A stretch of DNA of 63,451 nt from an uncultured Collinsella sp. (GCA_900757495.1 CAAENX010000015.1:1-63451), one strand, 5' to 3'; numbered from the stretch's first letter, positions 52,394-63,370 are shown. A program made the numbers and translations. Notes: a model not told the origin generated them from the letters alone.

Positions 52394-52502
52394 AGGTGCG
52401 GAAAGGGTGTGAATGTTTGATTTACGCGATATGATGAGCCATTGCATAGAGAGCTCGGCGGAATGGTAACGGTCGCCGGGACACGTTTTTGAAAGGACAA
52501 TC

Positions 52503-53783
<1,281 letters not shown>

Positions 53784-53821
53784 GCTAACGAGAAAAGCCC
53801 CAGCCAAATAACAACGCACCA

Positions 53822-53853
53822 AAAGAAGTACCGCCCCCAAGCGGTACTTCTTT
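53822..53853 (+). terminator. Terminator of metK
   Basis: AAAGAAGTACCGC pairs with GCGGTACTTCTTT around a short C-rich loop; a T-run follows. 40 bp after the stop. Confidence 0.9.
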
Positions 53854-53950
53854 TTTATTAAACCGGTGGTGAAGATGCTTCGATATGAGCCTACGCTGCG
53901 TCACCAGCTAATGAATTTTGCAGCACAGGCACTTCTACCATGTATCCTTA

Positions 53951-54070
53951 GTCCCGAGGGCGGGGCATAAGGTCGATCGCGAGTTCCGCACGAGCCGGAG
54001 GCCACTTAATGTGGCCTCCGTGCGAGCAGGACTGTCCGAGCAGGCGACCTTATGCCCCGCCCCTCGGGAC
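53951..54070. repeat. 120-bp nested inverted repeat before the serine dehydratase gene
   Basis: Outer arms (53951-53975 with 54045-54070) contain CGAGGGCGGGGCATAAGGTCG and its near-exact complement. In the centre (53988-54023) GGAGGCCAC-TTAAT-GTGGCCTCC forms a second perfect hairpin. Lies 24 bp before the start codon, so it will be in the leader mRNA if the promoter is upstream. Confidence 0.8.
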
Positions 54071-54093
54071 GACGAGATACAGAAGGAGCAGCC

Positions 54094-55701
54094 ATGGCAG
54101 GCAAGCCGCAAACACTAGCTACGACCTCGGCATTCGAGATCTTGGGCCCCATCATGGTCGGCCCCAGCTCGTCGCACACCGCCGGCGCCCTGCGGTGCGC
54201 CCAGGTGGCCGCCAGCCTGCTCGAGGGCCGCATCACCAAGGTTACCTTTGGCCTGTGGAACTCCTTCGCGCACACCTACCGCGGCCACGGCACCGATCGC
54301 GCGCTTGTCGCGGGCATCCTGGGCCTCGCCACCGACGACGAGAACATCAAGCAGGCCTTCGACCTCGCACGCGAGCAGGGCCTCGATTATCACTTTGACA
54401 TCAAGGGCGACGATGCCTCCATCCACCCCAACACCGTCGATATCGAGATGTTCGACGACAGGGGTGCCACGGCACAGGTCCGCGGCGAGAGCCTAGGCGG
54501 CGGCAAGATGCGCATCAGCCGCATCAACGGCGTCGGCGTCGACATCTCGGGCATGTATTCCACGCTCTTTGTGGCGCATCAGGACGTCCCCGGCGTGCTC
54601 GCAGCGCTTACCAACCTGCTCGCCTACGCTCATGTAAACATCGCGTTTTGCCGTACCTACCGCACCGAGGTGGGCGGCCAGGCCTACTCCGTCTTTGAGA
54701 CCGACGGCGCGCCCGACGACACCGTCATCCCCATGCTGCGCAAGCTCGACAATGTCGATTACGCCACCTTTATTGAACTCCCTGGCTCGGCATCATCGCT
54801 CTCCCCCGGCGTCTCGGCCAAGGAGATCTTCGACGACGGCGAGCAGTTGCTCGACGCCTGCGAGGAGCTGGGACTCAGCATCGGCGCCGTCATGGCCGTG
54901 CGCGAGGCGCGCCTCACCGGCGAGGAGCACGCCGTCGCCGCTATGCACCGCGTGCTCGACGTCATGCGCGAGGAGACCACGGCCCCCATCGCCAATCCAC
55001 AGCGCTCGCTCGGCGGGCTTATCGGCGGCGAGGCGAAGCTCGTCGATGCCACCGGCCGCAACGATTTGAGCGCAAGCCTGATGGGCGCCGTCCAGACCGA
55101 AGCCGTGGCCCACGCCATGGCCGTCCTCGAGCGATCCGCCACCATGGGCGTGATCGTTGCCGCCCCTACGGCAGGCTCCGCGGGCGTCGTACCCGGCTGC
55201 GTGTTGGCGCTGGCCGATCACCTGCAGCTCGACGACGAGCAGGTCATGGACGCCCTCTACTGTGCCGCCGCCATCGGCCTCAACCTCACCACGAGCGCCT
55301 GCGTCGCCGGCGCCGAGGGCGGCTGCCAGGCCGAGGTGGGAAGTGCCGCCGCCATGGCCGCCGCCGCGCTGGTGCAGATGCTCGGCGGCACCCCCGAGCA
55401 GGCACTCGATGCCAGTTCCATCGCGCTGAGCAATCTGCTGGGCCTCGTTTGCGACCCCGTGGGCGGACTGGTCGAGGTGCCGTGCCAAAACCGCAATGCC
55501 ATCGGCGTGGCCGCGGCCTTCAGCTCGGCCCAGCTCGCGCTTGCCGGCATCAAGAGCCTGGTGCCGTTTGACCAGATGGCGCATGTGATGCTCTCGGTGG
55601 GCCACGCCCTGCCGGCAACCCTGCGCGAGACGGCCAAGGGCGGCATCGCTCAAGCCCCGGCCGCGCTTTCTGCCTGCGCCAAATGCGGCATATGCGGATA
55701 G
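54094..55701 (+). CDS. sdaA: L-serine dehydratase (iron-sulfur, single chain)
   Basis: 535 residues from the ATG at 54094 (AGAAGGAG upstream). Beta-domain start FEILGPIMVGPSSSHTAGALRCAQVA and ACT-like middle, then the alpha domain with VVPGCVLALADH, SACVAGAEGGCQAEVG and PVGGLVEVPCQNRNAIG, which provide the Cys ligands of a 4Fe-4S cluster. The tail ends CAKCGICG. Converts serine to pyruvate and ammonia. The gene joins what some bacteria encode as sdaAB and sdaAA. Confidence 0.9.
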   Translation: MAGKPQTLATTSAFEILGPIMVGPSSSHTAGALRCAQVAASLLEGRITKVTFGLWNSFAHTYRGHGTDRALVAGILGLATDDENIKQAFDLAREQGLDYHFDIKGDDASIHPNTVDIEMFDDRGATAQVRGESLGGGKMRISRINGVGVDISGMYSTLFVAHQDVPGVLAALTNLLAYAHVNIAFCRTYRTEVGGQAYSVFETDGAPDDTVIPMLRKLDNVDYATFIELPGSASSLSPGVSAKEIFDDGEQLLDACEELGLSIGAVMAVREARLTGEEHAVAAMHRVLDVMREETTAPIANPQRSLGGLIGGEAKLVDATGRNDLSASLMGAVQTEAVAHAMAVLERSATMGVIVAAPTAGSAGVVPGCVLALADHLQLDDEQVMDALYCAAAIGLNLTTSACVAGAEGGCQAEVGSAAAMAAAALVQMLGGTPEQALDASSIALSNLLGLVCDPVGGLVEVPCQNRNAIGVAAAFSSAQLALAGIKSLVPFDQMAHVMLSVGHALPATLRETAKGGIAQAPAALSACAKCGICG

Positions 55702-55755
55702 GCAGACTTCTCCAAACTGATACTGTTTCCGCACCACAAACAACAGGCTAATCGC

Positions 55756-55761
55756 TATAAT
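55756..55761 (+). promoter_or_regulatory. -10 box before the L,D-transpeptidase gene
   Basis: TATAAT at 55756-55761, 58 bp before the start codon. No good -35 is visible at 17 bp; GAAGGAAATATAAACG is the ribosome region. Confidence 0.45.
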
Positions 55762-55818
55762 GCAAGCCCAGTTAAAACACGATGAGCCGCAAGGCGAAAC
55801 TCGAAGGAAATATAAACG

Positions 55819-57546
55819 ATGTCGCAAATCGACCGCAGCAACATGATTCCCGATCCGCAACAGCCCAGTAGGCATACTGGCGGCGTCCAATCGCCGCGCC
55901 CCATCGCGCCGGCTCACACCCAACAACACGGCCCGGCCAATGCCTCTCAGCGACCGAATCAGCGTCAATATCAGCAGCGTTCCGCACAAGGTGCCGCCCC
56001 CAAGCAGGGCCCTTCGCACGCTCGCGCGGCAAGCAATCGCGGACCCGCGGACAAGCACACCAACAAAAGCAGCAAGTCGGGCGGAAAGACGGCCCTCTTT
56101 GTCGTCCTCGGCCTCGTCGCGATCATCTACATCGTAGGCGTCGTGGCGTTCTCGCAGGTCGCATACCCCAACACTACCATCGCCGGCGTCGACATCTCGC
56201 TCTCTAACGCATCTTCGGCAGCCACCAAGGTCAACTCGGCATGGAAGCACTACAAGCTCACCGTGGCGGGCGATGACTTTAGCTGGACCTACCAGCCCGA
56301 GTCCGACGAGCCCATCGTCGATGGCGAAGAAGCCGCCCACGAGATTATCAGCAAAAACGAGCCGCTGCTGTGGCCATCGCGCCTCATCGCGTCGCTCGGC
56401 GGCAAAACCGTTAGCGCCACCAAGAACGGCTCGGTCGACTTGGACCAGGACGTCGACCTGTCCATGCTCTCCGATGCCTTTGACCAAAAGCAGTTTGAGG
56501 AGGACCTGGGCAGCGCCATCGACGAGTTCAACGAGGGCCGCTCGGGCACCTTCGAGGCCACCAGCTCCTATGACGAGAAGGCCGGCAAGTTCACCGTTGA
56601 GAAGGCCCGTTCCAACGAGAAGATCAACCGCGAGCATGTCATCAAATATGCCGAGATCGAGCTCGCGTCGCTCGCCGAGAACGTCGATATCACCAAGATC
56701 GGCAACGACGCCTACGAACCGCTCAACGGCACCCTCACCAACGACCAGATTCAGGCTGCGTGCGATGCCGCCAACAACTTCCTGGGCGTCAACGTGACCC
56801 TTAAGCTCAACGGCAATGATGCTGGTAAAGTGGACGGCAGCTCGGTGCTGCAGTGGATCAGCTTTGCCGATCCGGCCAACCCCACGCTCGATACGTCGCA
56901 GATCGGCAGCTGGGCCGCCGAACTCGCTAACGGCTTTAACACCGTGGGATCCACCCGCTGGTGGACACGCGCCGACGGCAAGGAGTGCGCTGTCGAGGGC
57001 GGCGACTTTGGCTGGTCCATCGACAGCGACACGCTCGCCAAGCAGGTCGAGGACGCTATCAATAACAAGCAGACCGGCGATATCGAGATTTCGTACTCCA
57101 AGAAGGCCGACACGTTTACCGCCAAGGGCGAGCCCGATTGGAAGGCCTATATCGACGTCGACCTGTCCGAGCAGCACGCGCGCTACTACGACGAGAACGG
57201 CAATATCGTGTGGGAGGCCAACTTTATTTCCGGCAAACCGGGCGAAGACGCCACCCCGGAGGGCGTGTGGCAGATCAACAGCAACGACGGCGCAAGCAAG
57301 CTCATCGGTGCTAAAGACCCCGAGACCGGAAAGCCCAAATACGAGAGCCCGGTCAGCTATTGGATGCCGTTCGAGGGCAATATGATCGGTTTCCACGACG
57401 CCACCTGGCAAAACGACAAGAGCTTCGACAACGCCGAGTCGTACAAGTGGTGCGGCAGCCACGGTTGCATCAACCTGCGCCTGGCCGACGCCAAGGCGCT
57501 CCACGACTGCATCAGCGTCGGCCTGTGCGTGGTCGTGCACTCATAG
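55819..57546 (+). CDS. Membrane-anchored L,D-transpeptidase
   Basis: 575 residues. A Pro/Gln/Ala-rich N-terminal cytoplasmic region (1-85), one membrane helix (ALFVVLGLVAIIYIVGVVAFSQ), repeat-like extracellular domains (AGVDISLSNASSAATKV, typical of peptidoglycan-binding type 4), and a YkuD domain at the end with the active-site SHGCINL. It cross-links peptidoglycan by 3-3 bonds. Upstream of and in line with the MacAB-like exporter but with its own promoter. Confidence 0.9.
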   Translation: MSQIDRSNMIPDPQQPSRHTGGVQSPRPIAPAHTQQHGPANASQRPNQRQYQQRSAQGAAPKQGPSHARAASNRGPADKHTNKSSKSGGKTALFVVLGLVAIIYIVGVVAFSQVAYPNTTIAGVDISLSNASSAATKVNSAWKHYKLTVAGDDFSWTYQPESDEPIVDGEEAAHEIISKNEPLLWPSRLIASLGGKTVSATKNGSVDLDQDVDLSMLSDAFDQKQFEEDLGSAIDEFNEGRSGTFEATSSYDEKAGKFTVEKARSNEKINREHVIKYAEIELASLAENVDITKIGNDAYEPLNGTLTNDQIQAACDAANNFLGVNVTLKLNGNDAGKVDGSSVLQWISFADPANPTLDTSQIGSWAAELANGFNTVGSTRWWTRADGKECAVEGGDFGWSIDSDTLAKQVEDAINNKQTGDIEISYSKKADTFTAKGEPDWKAYIDVDLSEQHARYYDENGNIVWEANFISGKPGEDATPEGVWQINSNDGASKLIGAKDPETGKPKYESPVSYWMPFEGNMIGFHDATWQNDKSFDNAESYKWCGSHGCINLRLADAKALHDCISVGLCVVVHS

Positions 57547-57586
57547 GGAATCACGCCTTCGCACAACGGGGAGCTGACGCTCCAAT

Positions 57587-57615
57587 CTAACAGTTCCGAA
57601 AGATACCGCTATAAT
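57587..57615 (+). promoter_or_regulatory. Promoter of the macA-like operon
   Basis: CTAACA (57587-57592) and TATAAT (57610-57615) are 17 bp apart. 60 bp upstream of the start at 57677. Confidence 0.6.
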
Positions 57616-57676
57616 GCGCCCGCCTCTCGCGACGGGCGCATATACTTATCGAGGAACTTTCTATAAAGGAGACGCC

Positions 57677-59098
57677 ATGTCGAATGTCCCCACCATCACC
57701 CCGGGACCGAATGATGCCGAGCGAGTGCCCGAGGGTGCCACCGAAACACTTCCCCTCATAACAAACGTGCACGTCGCACAGCAAAACGGCAATACAAGCG
57801 ATACAACCGAGATTTCTGACGAAGAGGCCTACGCCAAGCTCAAGGCGAAGCGTGCCGAGCGTCAGCGCAAAAAGCTCATCCGACGCGGCATTGCGGCCGG
57901 CGTCGTGGCCGCCATTGTGCTCATCGCCGTTGTCGTGACCTCAGTCATCAACGCACGGCCCGCAGGTACCAACGGGCCGGTGACCGACATGGTCACCGAG
58001 GGCACGTTTACGACCACCGTCGAGGCTAAAGGCCAGCTCAAGCCCATCTCGGCTTCGGTGGTCTCCCCTTCTGTCGACGGAACGGTGGCATCGATCAACG
58101 TGCAAGCCGGCCAGTCCGTCAACGAGGGCGACGTGCTCATGACCATTAAAAACGACGAGCTCGATCGCAACGTTGCCGAGGCGCAGCGCGCGGTGGCAGC
58201 GGCACAGGAAGACCTCGCCAACGCGAAGAAAGCCGCAGCTGCCGCGCAGGCCGCCCCAACGACGGATGTCGATGGAGCTTCCGCAGCGACTGGCGTCTCC
58301 GCCGCATCAGCGGACACGAACGCCGTATCGGCCGCGCAGCGCAGCCTCGCATCGGCCCAGGCAAACCTCGATCAGGCTAACGCCAAGGCCGCCAGCCGTA
58401 CGGTCACGGCCCCGAGCTCGGGCAACATCGTGGAGCTCAACGCCAAGGTGGGCGCCACGGTAACAGGAGGCATGATCATGGGCGAAGGCGACACGAGCGG
58501 CGGCAAACAGTGCATGCAAATCGCCGACCTGTCCAAGATGAAGGTGACGGTTCAGGTGGGCGAAAAGGATATCGCCAAAATTGCCGTGGGCCAAAGCGCC
58601 AACGTGACCTATCCCGCGTTTCCCGATATCGTGAGCCAAGGCACCGTCACGGCTATCGCCTCGGTGGCAAACTCCGACTCCTCCTCCGGGAGCGGCGGCA
58701 GCGTGACCTTTAACGTCGACATCCTCATCGAAGCACCCGACAGTCGCCTTAAGCCGGGTATGACTGCCGAGGTCTCGGTAGTGACCGAGAAGCTCGACGA
58801 CGTGGTGATGGTGCCGACCATGGCGCTGATGACCGAAGATGGCGAGCACTATTACGTCAATCTGGCCACCGATTCGGAAGGTAAAAAGACGCGCCGTGTG
58901 AAGGTGACCGTCGTGACGCAAAACGACAACGAGGCTGTAGTCGGCAAGACCCAGGTCACGCGCGACGACCAGGGCAACGAGATTAACCCAGACGTCCCGG
59001 TTACCAAGCTACGCGACGGCGACACCATCGTGACGGATACCGACACAGGCATGACGGCAGACGGCGGCGACAACATGCCTGCCGACGAGGGCAAGTAA
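57677..59098 (+). CDS. Membrane-fusion protein of a MacAB-like exporter
   Basis: 473 residues from the ATG at 57677 (AAAGGAG). A short cytoplasmic region, membrane helix (AAGVVAAIVLIAVVVTSVIN), then HlyD/MacA-type halves: VVSPSVDGTVASINVQAGQSVNEGDVLM (lipoyl half), a coiled-coil arm of Ala/Gln (VAEAQRAVAAAQEDLANAKKAAAA), and the beta-barrel APSSGNIVELNAK. Works with the ABC ATPase and permease that follow. The substrate is unknown. Confidence 0.85.
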   Translation: MSNVPTITPGPNDAERVPEGATETLPLITNVHVAQQNGNTSDTTEISDEEAYAKLKAKRAERQRKKLIRRGIAAGVVAAIVLIAVVVTSVINARPAGTNGPVTDMVTEGTFTTTVEAKGQLKPISASVVSPSVDGTVASINVQAGQSVNEGDVLMTIKNDELDRNVAEAQRAVAAAQEDLANAKKAAAAAQAAPTTDVDGASAATGVSAASADTNAVSAAQRSLASAQANLDQANAKAASRTVTAPSSGNIVELNAKVGATVTGGMIMGEGDTSGGKQCMQIADLSKMKVTVQVGEKDIAKIAVGQSANVTYPAFPDIVSQGTVTAIASVANSDSSSGSGGSVTFNVDILIEAPDSRLKPGMTAEVSVVTEKLDDVVMVPTMALMTEDGEHYYVNLATDSEGKKTRRVKVTVVTQNDNEAVVGKTQVTRDDQGNEINPDVPVTKLRDGDTIVTDTDTGMTADGGDNMPADEGK

Positions 59099-59871
59099 TG
59101 CGTCCCGTCATCGACATCCGCAACGTGCACCGCATCTTTGAGAGCGAGGCCGGCTGCGCCCATATCCTGCATAACGTGAGCCTGGCAGTGAATCCCGGCG
59201 AGTTCGTGGCCATTACCGGCCCCTCGGGCTCGGGCAAGTCAACGCTCATGAACATCCTGGGCTGCCTGGACAAGCCGACGGCAGGCGACTATTACTTGCA
59301 AGGGCTCAACGTGGCGGAGCTCGACGATGACGAGCTCACCGAAGTCCGCGCCCTGAGCATCGGCTTTGTCTTTCAAAGCTTTAATCTGCTGCCGCGCCTG
59401 ACGGTGATCGAAAACGTCATGCTGCCGCTGTCCTACACCAATGTGCCTCGTAGCCAACGCGAGATGCGCGCCGTGCACGCGCTGCAAGCCGTCACGCTTC
59501 CGGTCGACCATTGGGATCATCGCATATCGGAGCTCTCGGGCGGACAGATGCAGCGCGTCGCCATCGCGCGCGCCCTTGTCAACGATCCACCCATCATTTT
59601 GGCCGACGAGCCGACGGGAAACCTGGACTCGACAACCGGGGCGCTTGTCATGGAAACCTTCCACAAGCTCCAGGAACGCGGCAAGACTATCGTTCTCATT
59701 ACGCACGACACCGTCATTGCCGCCGAGGCCGATCGAGCCGTGACCATTCGCGACGGTCGAATCCATGATGGCGCATATATCACGCATACACCGAATACGC
59801 TACGCGGGGCCGTCAACAATCTGCCCGCGATTTCTGCAACCACCAATCAGCCGAATGGAGCGAAGGCATGA
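59098..59871 (+). CDS. ABC transporter ATPase, MacB/LolD-like
   Basis: 257 residues. Walker A GPSGSGKSTLMN, Q-loop VFQSFNLLPRL, signature ELSGGQMQRVAIARALVND and Walker B ILADEPTGNLDS. The start codon overlaps the stop of the fusion protein by one base (TAATG). Powers the efflux permease. Confidence 0.93.
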   Translation: MRPVIDIRNVHRIFESEAGCAHILHNVSLAVNPGEFVAITGPSGSGKSTLMNILGCLDKPTAGDYYLQGLNVAELDDDELTEVRALSIGFVFQSFNLLPRLTVIENVMLPLSYTNVPRSQREMRAVHALQAVTLPVDHWDHRISELSGGQMQRVAIARALVNDPPIILADEPTGNLDSTTGALVMETFHKLQERGKTIVLITHDTVIAAEADRAVTIRDGRIHDGAYITHTPNTLRGAVNNLPAISATTNQPNGAKA

Positions 59872-61082
59872 GCACCCGCGATCTTGTCCAAGAAGCCCTT
59901 CACTCGCTCGAGGCCAACAAGGGACGCAGCCTGCTCACCATCCTGGGCATCGTCATTGGAATCGCGTCGGTCATAGCCATGACCTCGCTTATCGGAGGTA
60001 TCCAAAACAGCCTAGTCAACAGCCTGGGTCTTAACGCCGCCCGCATGGTGCAGATCTATTCGTCCCAAGAGCTCACCGATTCGGACGTCGAGAAACTGCG
60101 TAAGATGGTGCCGCAAATCGAGCAGATCGGCATTGTCGACAGTGCCTATTCCGAGTACAAAGTCGGGGATAAAAGCTATACCGTCATGGCACACGGCGTC
60201 GATAGTGACATGCTCGATGCCGTGGGCGCCAGCAAGATCGTCGCAGGGCGCACCTACAACGGTATCGAGTCGAAATCCGGTGCGCGCGTGGCGCTCATCA
60301 GCCGTGGAGGCGCCGACCAGCTGTACGGCAACGAGCAGGACGCGGTGGGCAAGACCATTAAGGTTTCCAACGGTGAGGTGCAGATTGTCGGTGTTATCGA
60401 CGGCGGCAGCGACTCCATGGGCTCGCTCACGCTATACATGCCGCGCGAGACCATCTCGGGTCTCTTTGGCGACGAGAACCCGTCGTTTCCCAGCGTAACG
60501 GCGCTCGCCGCCGAGGGCACGGACATGGACGAGCTGTGCAAGACGATTGAATCCAAGGTGCGCAGCATGAAGGGCATCGCGGACGACGACGAATATGACA
60601 GCGTATCGGCGACCTCAATGAAAAGCGCTATCGACTCCCTCAATTCCTTTATGGGCGCCTTCTCGCTCATCATGGGCGCCGTTGCCAGCATTTCGCTGCT
60701 CGTGGGCGGTATCGGCATCATGAACATGATGCTCACCAATGTGACCGAGCGTATCCGCGAGATCGGTATTCGTCGAGCCCTGGGTGCCAGCCGTCGCGAT
60801 ATCACCGCACAATTTTTGGCCGAGTCCTCGGCGCTGTGCATCACCGGTGGTCTGTTGGGTGTTTTGATTGGCTACCTGCTGGCCTGGGGTCTAGCGATGT
60901 TCGCCGCAGGTTCCGGCGTGCTTGGCGAGCTCGGTGCCAGCGGTACCATTACGCCGAGTTTTTCGATCGCCACGGTGCTGCTGGCCTTTGCGGTATCGGT
61001 CGGCATCGGCGTGATCTTCGGCTTCTATCCCGCCCGCCGGGCAGCAAAACTCGACCCCGTGGAGTGTCTGCGCTACCAGTAA
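59868..61082 (+). CDS. ABC transporter permease, MacB/FtsX-like
   Basis: 404 residues, overlapping the ATPase gene by 4 bp. N-terminal helix (RSLLTILGIVIGIASVIAMTSLIGG), a large extracellular MacB core, then three helices (FSLIMGAVASISLLVGGIGIMNMML, TGGLLGVLIGYLLAWGLAMFA, IATVLLAFAVSVGIGVIFGFYPARRAA). Moves a substrate such as a peptide or lipid across the envelope by mechanotransmission. Followed by a hairpin that may end the operon. Confidence 0.9.
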   Translation: MSTRDLVQEALHSLEANKGRSLLTILGIVIGIASVIAMTSLIGGIQNSLVNSLGLNAARMVQIYSSQELTDSDVEKLRKMVPQIEQIGIVDSAYSEYKVGDKSYTVMAHGVDSDMLDAVGASKIVAGRTYNGIESKSGARVALISRGGADQLYGNEQDAVGKTIKVSNGEVQIVGVIDGGSDSMGSLTLYMPRETISGLFGDENPSFPSVTALAAEGTDMDELCKTIESKVRSMKGIADDDEYDSVSATSMKSAIDSLNSFMGAFSLIMGAVASISLLVGGIGIMNMMLTNVTERIREIGIRRALGASRRDITAQFLAESSALCITGGLLGVLIGYLLAWGLAMFAAGSGVLGELGASGTITPSFSIATVLLAFAVSVGIGVIFGFYPARRAAKLDPVECLRYQ

Positions 61083-61089
61083 TGCAATC

Positions 61090-61168
61090 CCCCTGAGTTG
61101 CGGTGAAATAGGAAGTGTTTAAGCTGTTAAAAGGCCTATTCAGTCCTTATTTCACCGCAACTCGGGGG
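61090..61168. repeat. AGTTGCGGTGAAAT hairpin, copy 3
   Basis: Arms CCCCCTGAGTTGCGGTGAAA and TTTCACCGCAACTCGGGGG-type pair strongly around about 30 nt. Lies between the convergent permease and TetR genes and can serve as a terminator for both. Core matches the copies at 44.6 and 45.0 kb. Confidence 0.85.
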
Positions 61169-61184
61169 AGATATGGCGCTAGTG

Positions 61185-61796
61185 CTATTCGAAACGAGAT
61201 TCCAGACTCGATAGGCCGTTCAACGTCAGACTGTTAGCGACCTCCGAGATACGCTCGATAGGCACCGAGCCATCGGAGAGCGCCCACGTGCGGTAAATGC
61301 CGATAATACCCGAAAGCAAAAAAGCCAGGTAATAGTCGAACATCTCGTCCTTGAGGCCGTGGGGCAGCAGGTCGCGCTCGGCAATCTCGTGCTCGAGCGG
61401 CGCACGAAGACGAGCCATAAAATCATCGAGCGGAATGTTCTCGATCAGCTGACGATTGAGCACCAGGTTGTTGCATAACGCCTCGTTAACGGTTTTAAAG
61501 AAGGTCGCCGCCGCGCCCAGGGCGCGCTCGTTGGTGTCACCGTCCATTGAAGCAAGCGTCTTTTCGACAGAGTCGACGATCATCTCGACCACATCGGCGG
61601 CGATGGCATCGAGCAGGCCGTCGACCGTGCCAAAGTGCACGTAGAAGGTCTTACGATCGACATTTGCCTCACGCGCTATGGCACTCACGGTAATATCGGC
61701 AAGCGGTTTATCCATCAGCAGGCGCTCAAACGCAGAAAGGATGGCATTGCGGCTGCGAACGATGCGTCGGTCGAGGCGCGGTTTGCTGGTGTCCAT
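61185..61796 (-). CDS. TetR-family transcription regulator
   Basis: 203 residues from the ATG at 61796 (AAGGG upstream). Helix-turn-helix near the N-terminus: ILSAFERLLMDKPLADITVSAIAREANVDRKTFYVHFGTVDGLL. The C-terminal domain is helical, like other TetR ligand-binding domains. It faces the MacAB-like operon and may regulate it, though convergent orientation makes that unsure. Confidence 0.87.
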   Translation of the reverse strand: MDTSKPRLDRRIVRSRNAILSAFERLLMDKPLADITVSAIAREANVDRKTFYVHFGTVDGLLDAIAADVVEMIVDSVEKTLASMDGDTNERALGAAATFFKTVNEALCNNLVLNRQLIENIPLDDFMARLRAPLEHEIAERDLLPHGLKDEMFDYYLAFLLSGIIGIYRTWALSDGSVPIERISEVANSLTLNGLSSLESRFE

Positions 61797-61914
61797 GGAC
61801 GTGTCCCTTCGGAATGCGAGCATTCATCAACAGATGAGAGTTAATCTACGTAAGAGGATTATCCCCCATCCGGCACAAAAAAGCCCGGCAACATGAAGAA
61901 CGCACGACCAACTC

Positions 61915-63219
61915 TTACGCCTTAGGGAGCTTCTTTTTGTTCAAAGCAGCCGGGGACACACGGATGCCGTCGCCTGTCTGGCGCACATAGGCCTTATGCG
62001 ACGGTTTGGCGGCCCCAGAAGCCTTCTGAGCATGCTTATTGGGATCCACCGTAACCGCGTTCACAGGATGGGGCTTTGCCGGCTTAGAGGACGTCTGAGG
62101 CGTTCGTCCGAGCTTGCGCATCGCGCGATCCCAGCGCGCATGGATACTCTCGTTGTGAGCGCTCTTAAGGCCCAGCAGGGGCGCGGCCAAAATCGTCGGG
62201 GCGATAAACGTAATGAGGCGCCACAGCAGATAACCGGCGGTCGACGCCGATCCAAAGAAATGACCCAGGAACAGCGCGAAGCCACCCTCGGCACCGCCGG
62301 TGCCACCGGGCAGGGGAACAGCAGAGCTCAGGAGCTGAACAAAGGCGCTCGCGGCCATGACCGAGAAAAAGTCGACTTCGTGGTGGCCAAAGGCAAGCAT
62401 CAGGAAATACGGCACGAGGTAGAAAAACGCGAGCTGCAACATGGTGATGACCACCGTGAGCAGCATGGACGAAAAGTGGCCGGCTGAAAGCTTGAACTTC
62501 TCGGAGAAAGAGTAGATTTCGCCGTCGACAAACGTACGCCACACTTCGATCTTGGTGGCCGAGACGCCCATTCGCTCGAGCCAATTAATGATGCAGTGCG
62601 CGACGCGCGTGACGGTCTTGGGCATGAGCGCGACGGCAAAGATGCCAAGCAGAATGCAACAGTGACCGCCAAAGCTAAAGACGCACAGCAGCGTCATGTC
62701 GCCATAACGCTCGGCGAAAAACGGCATGCGGGCAAGCAGCAGAATGGCGCCCCAGGCAACGAGGCCAAACTGATACACGATAAAGCGCGTGAACTGCGTG
62801 GCACCGGCCTCGCCGACATTTTGGCCTGCCTTGGTCAGGCGGTAAATCTGGGCGGGCGTAGAGCCCATCATCATGGGCGTCAGGTTGCCAAAGAAGATAC
62901 CGCTCGCCTCGACCGAGATCAGGTCGCGAATGCCGACGGGCGAATTGGGATCGAGCCAGACGGCGATCGCATAGGCAACGATGCCAAAGAACAGGTACAG
63001 GAACATGCAAAAGCATGCAGCAACGAGCCACGGCGCCTGAACGCTCGACATGGCAGCCCAGAACTGTCCCATCTGACCGGTCACAATCAGATAAACGATA
63101 TAGCCAACCAGCACGACGCCGATAAAAATGGCACCGCGGCGTGCACCCTTGTTGTCATCGCCGCCCGAGGCCTCAACCTCGACCTGGGGCTTAGATGTAT
63201 GCTGAGAGGACTCCGTCAT
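61915..63219 (-). CDS. Flippase-like membrane protein (UPF0104/YbhN family)
   Basis: 434 residues from the ATG at 63219 (AGAAGGAG). Eight or so membrane helices with the family's conserved FFGNLTPMMMGSTPAQIYRL and VPLPGGTGGAEGGFALF motifs, then a Pro/Lys-rich cytoplasmic tail of about 90 residues. Related to the membrane part of lysylphosphatidylglycerol synthases; proposed to move lipids or polyprenyl carriers. Substrate unknown. Confidence 0.82.
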   Translation of the reverse strand: MTESSQHTSKPQVEVEASGGDDNKGARRGAIFIGVVLVGYIVYLIVTGQMGQFWAAMSSVQAPWLVAACFCMFLYLFFGIVAYAIAVWLDPNSPVGIRDLISVEASGIFFGNLTPMMMGSTPAQIYRLTKAGQNVGEAGATQFTRFIVYQFGLVAWGAILLLARMPFFAERYGDMTLLCVFSFGGHCCILLGIFAVALMPKTVTRVAHCIINWLERMGVSATKIEVWRTFVDGEIYSFSEKFKLSAGHFSSMLLTVVITMLQLAFFYLVPYFLMLAFGHHEVDFFSVMAASAFVQLLSSAVPLPGGTGGAEGGFALFLGHFFGSASTAGYLLWRLITFIAPTILAAPLLGLKSAHNESIHARWDRAMRKLGRTPQTSSKPAKPHPVNAVTVDPNKHAQKASGAAKPSHKAYVRQTGDGIRVSPAALNKKKLPKA

Positions 63220-63333
63220 GAGGCTCCTTCTGACCGTCCAAATATCTTGCATATTGTACCCGCAAGGGCCACAAGCAGAACGTAAAGCTATGGGCCAAAT
63301 GGGAATTGCAGATGGTTTGCTCGGAAATAAAAA

Positions 63334-63360
63334 ACCCGGGCTTCCGTGGGAAGTCCGGGT
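63334..63360 (-). terminator. Terminator of tRNA-Glu
   Basis: Minus strand ACCCGGACTTCC and GGAAGCCCGGGT pair with one mismatch, followed by TTTTTTATTT. It begins 11 bp past the tRNA CCA end. Confidence 0.88.
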
Positions 63361-63370
63361 CTCAAATTCA

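Noticed and set aside
52394..52502. Possible SAM riboswitch upstream of metK
   Set aside because: None of the conserved SAM-I/IV or SAM-II core sequences is visible in the 110 bp before the start; only a hairpin repeat lies further upstream.
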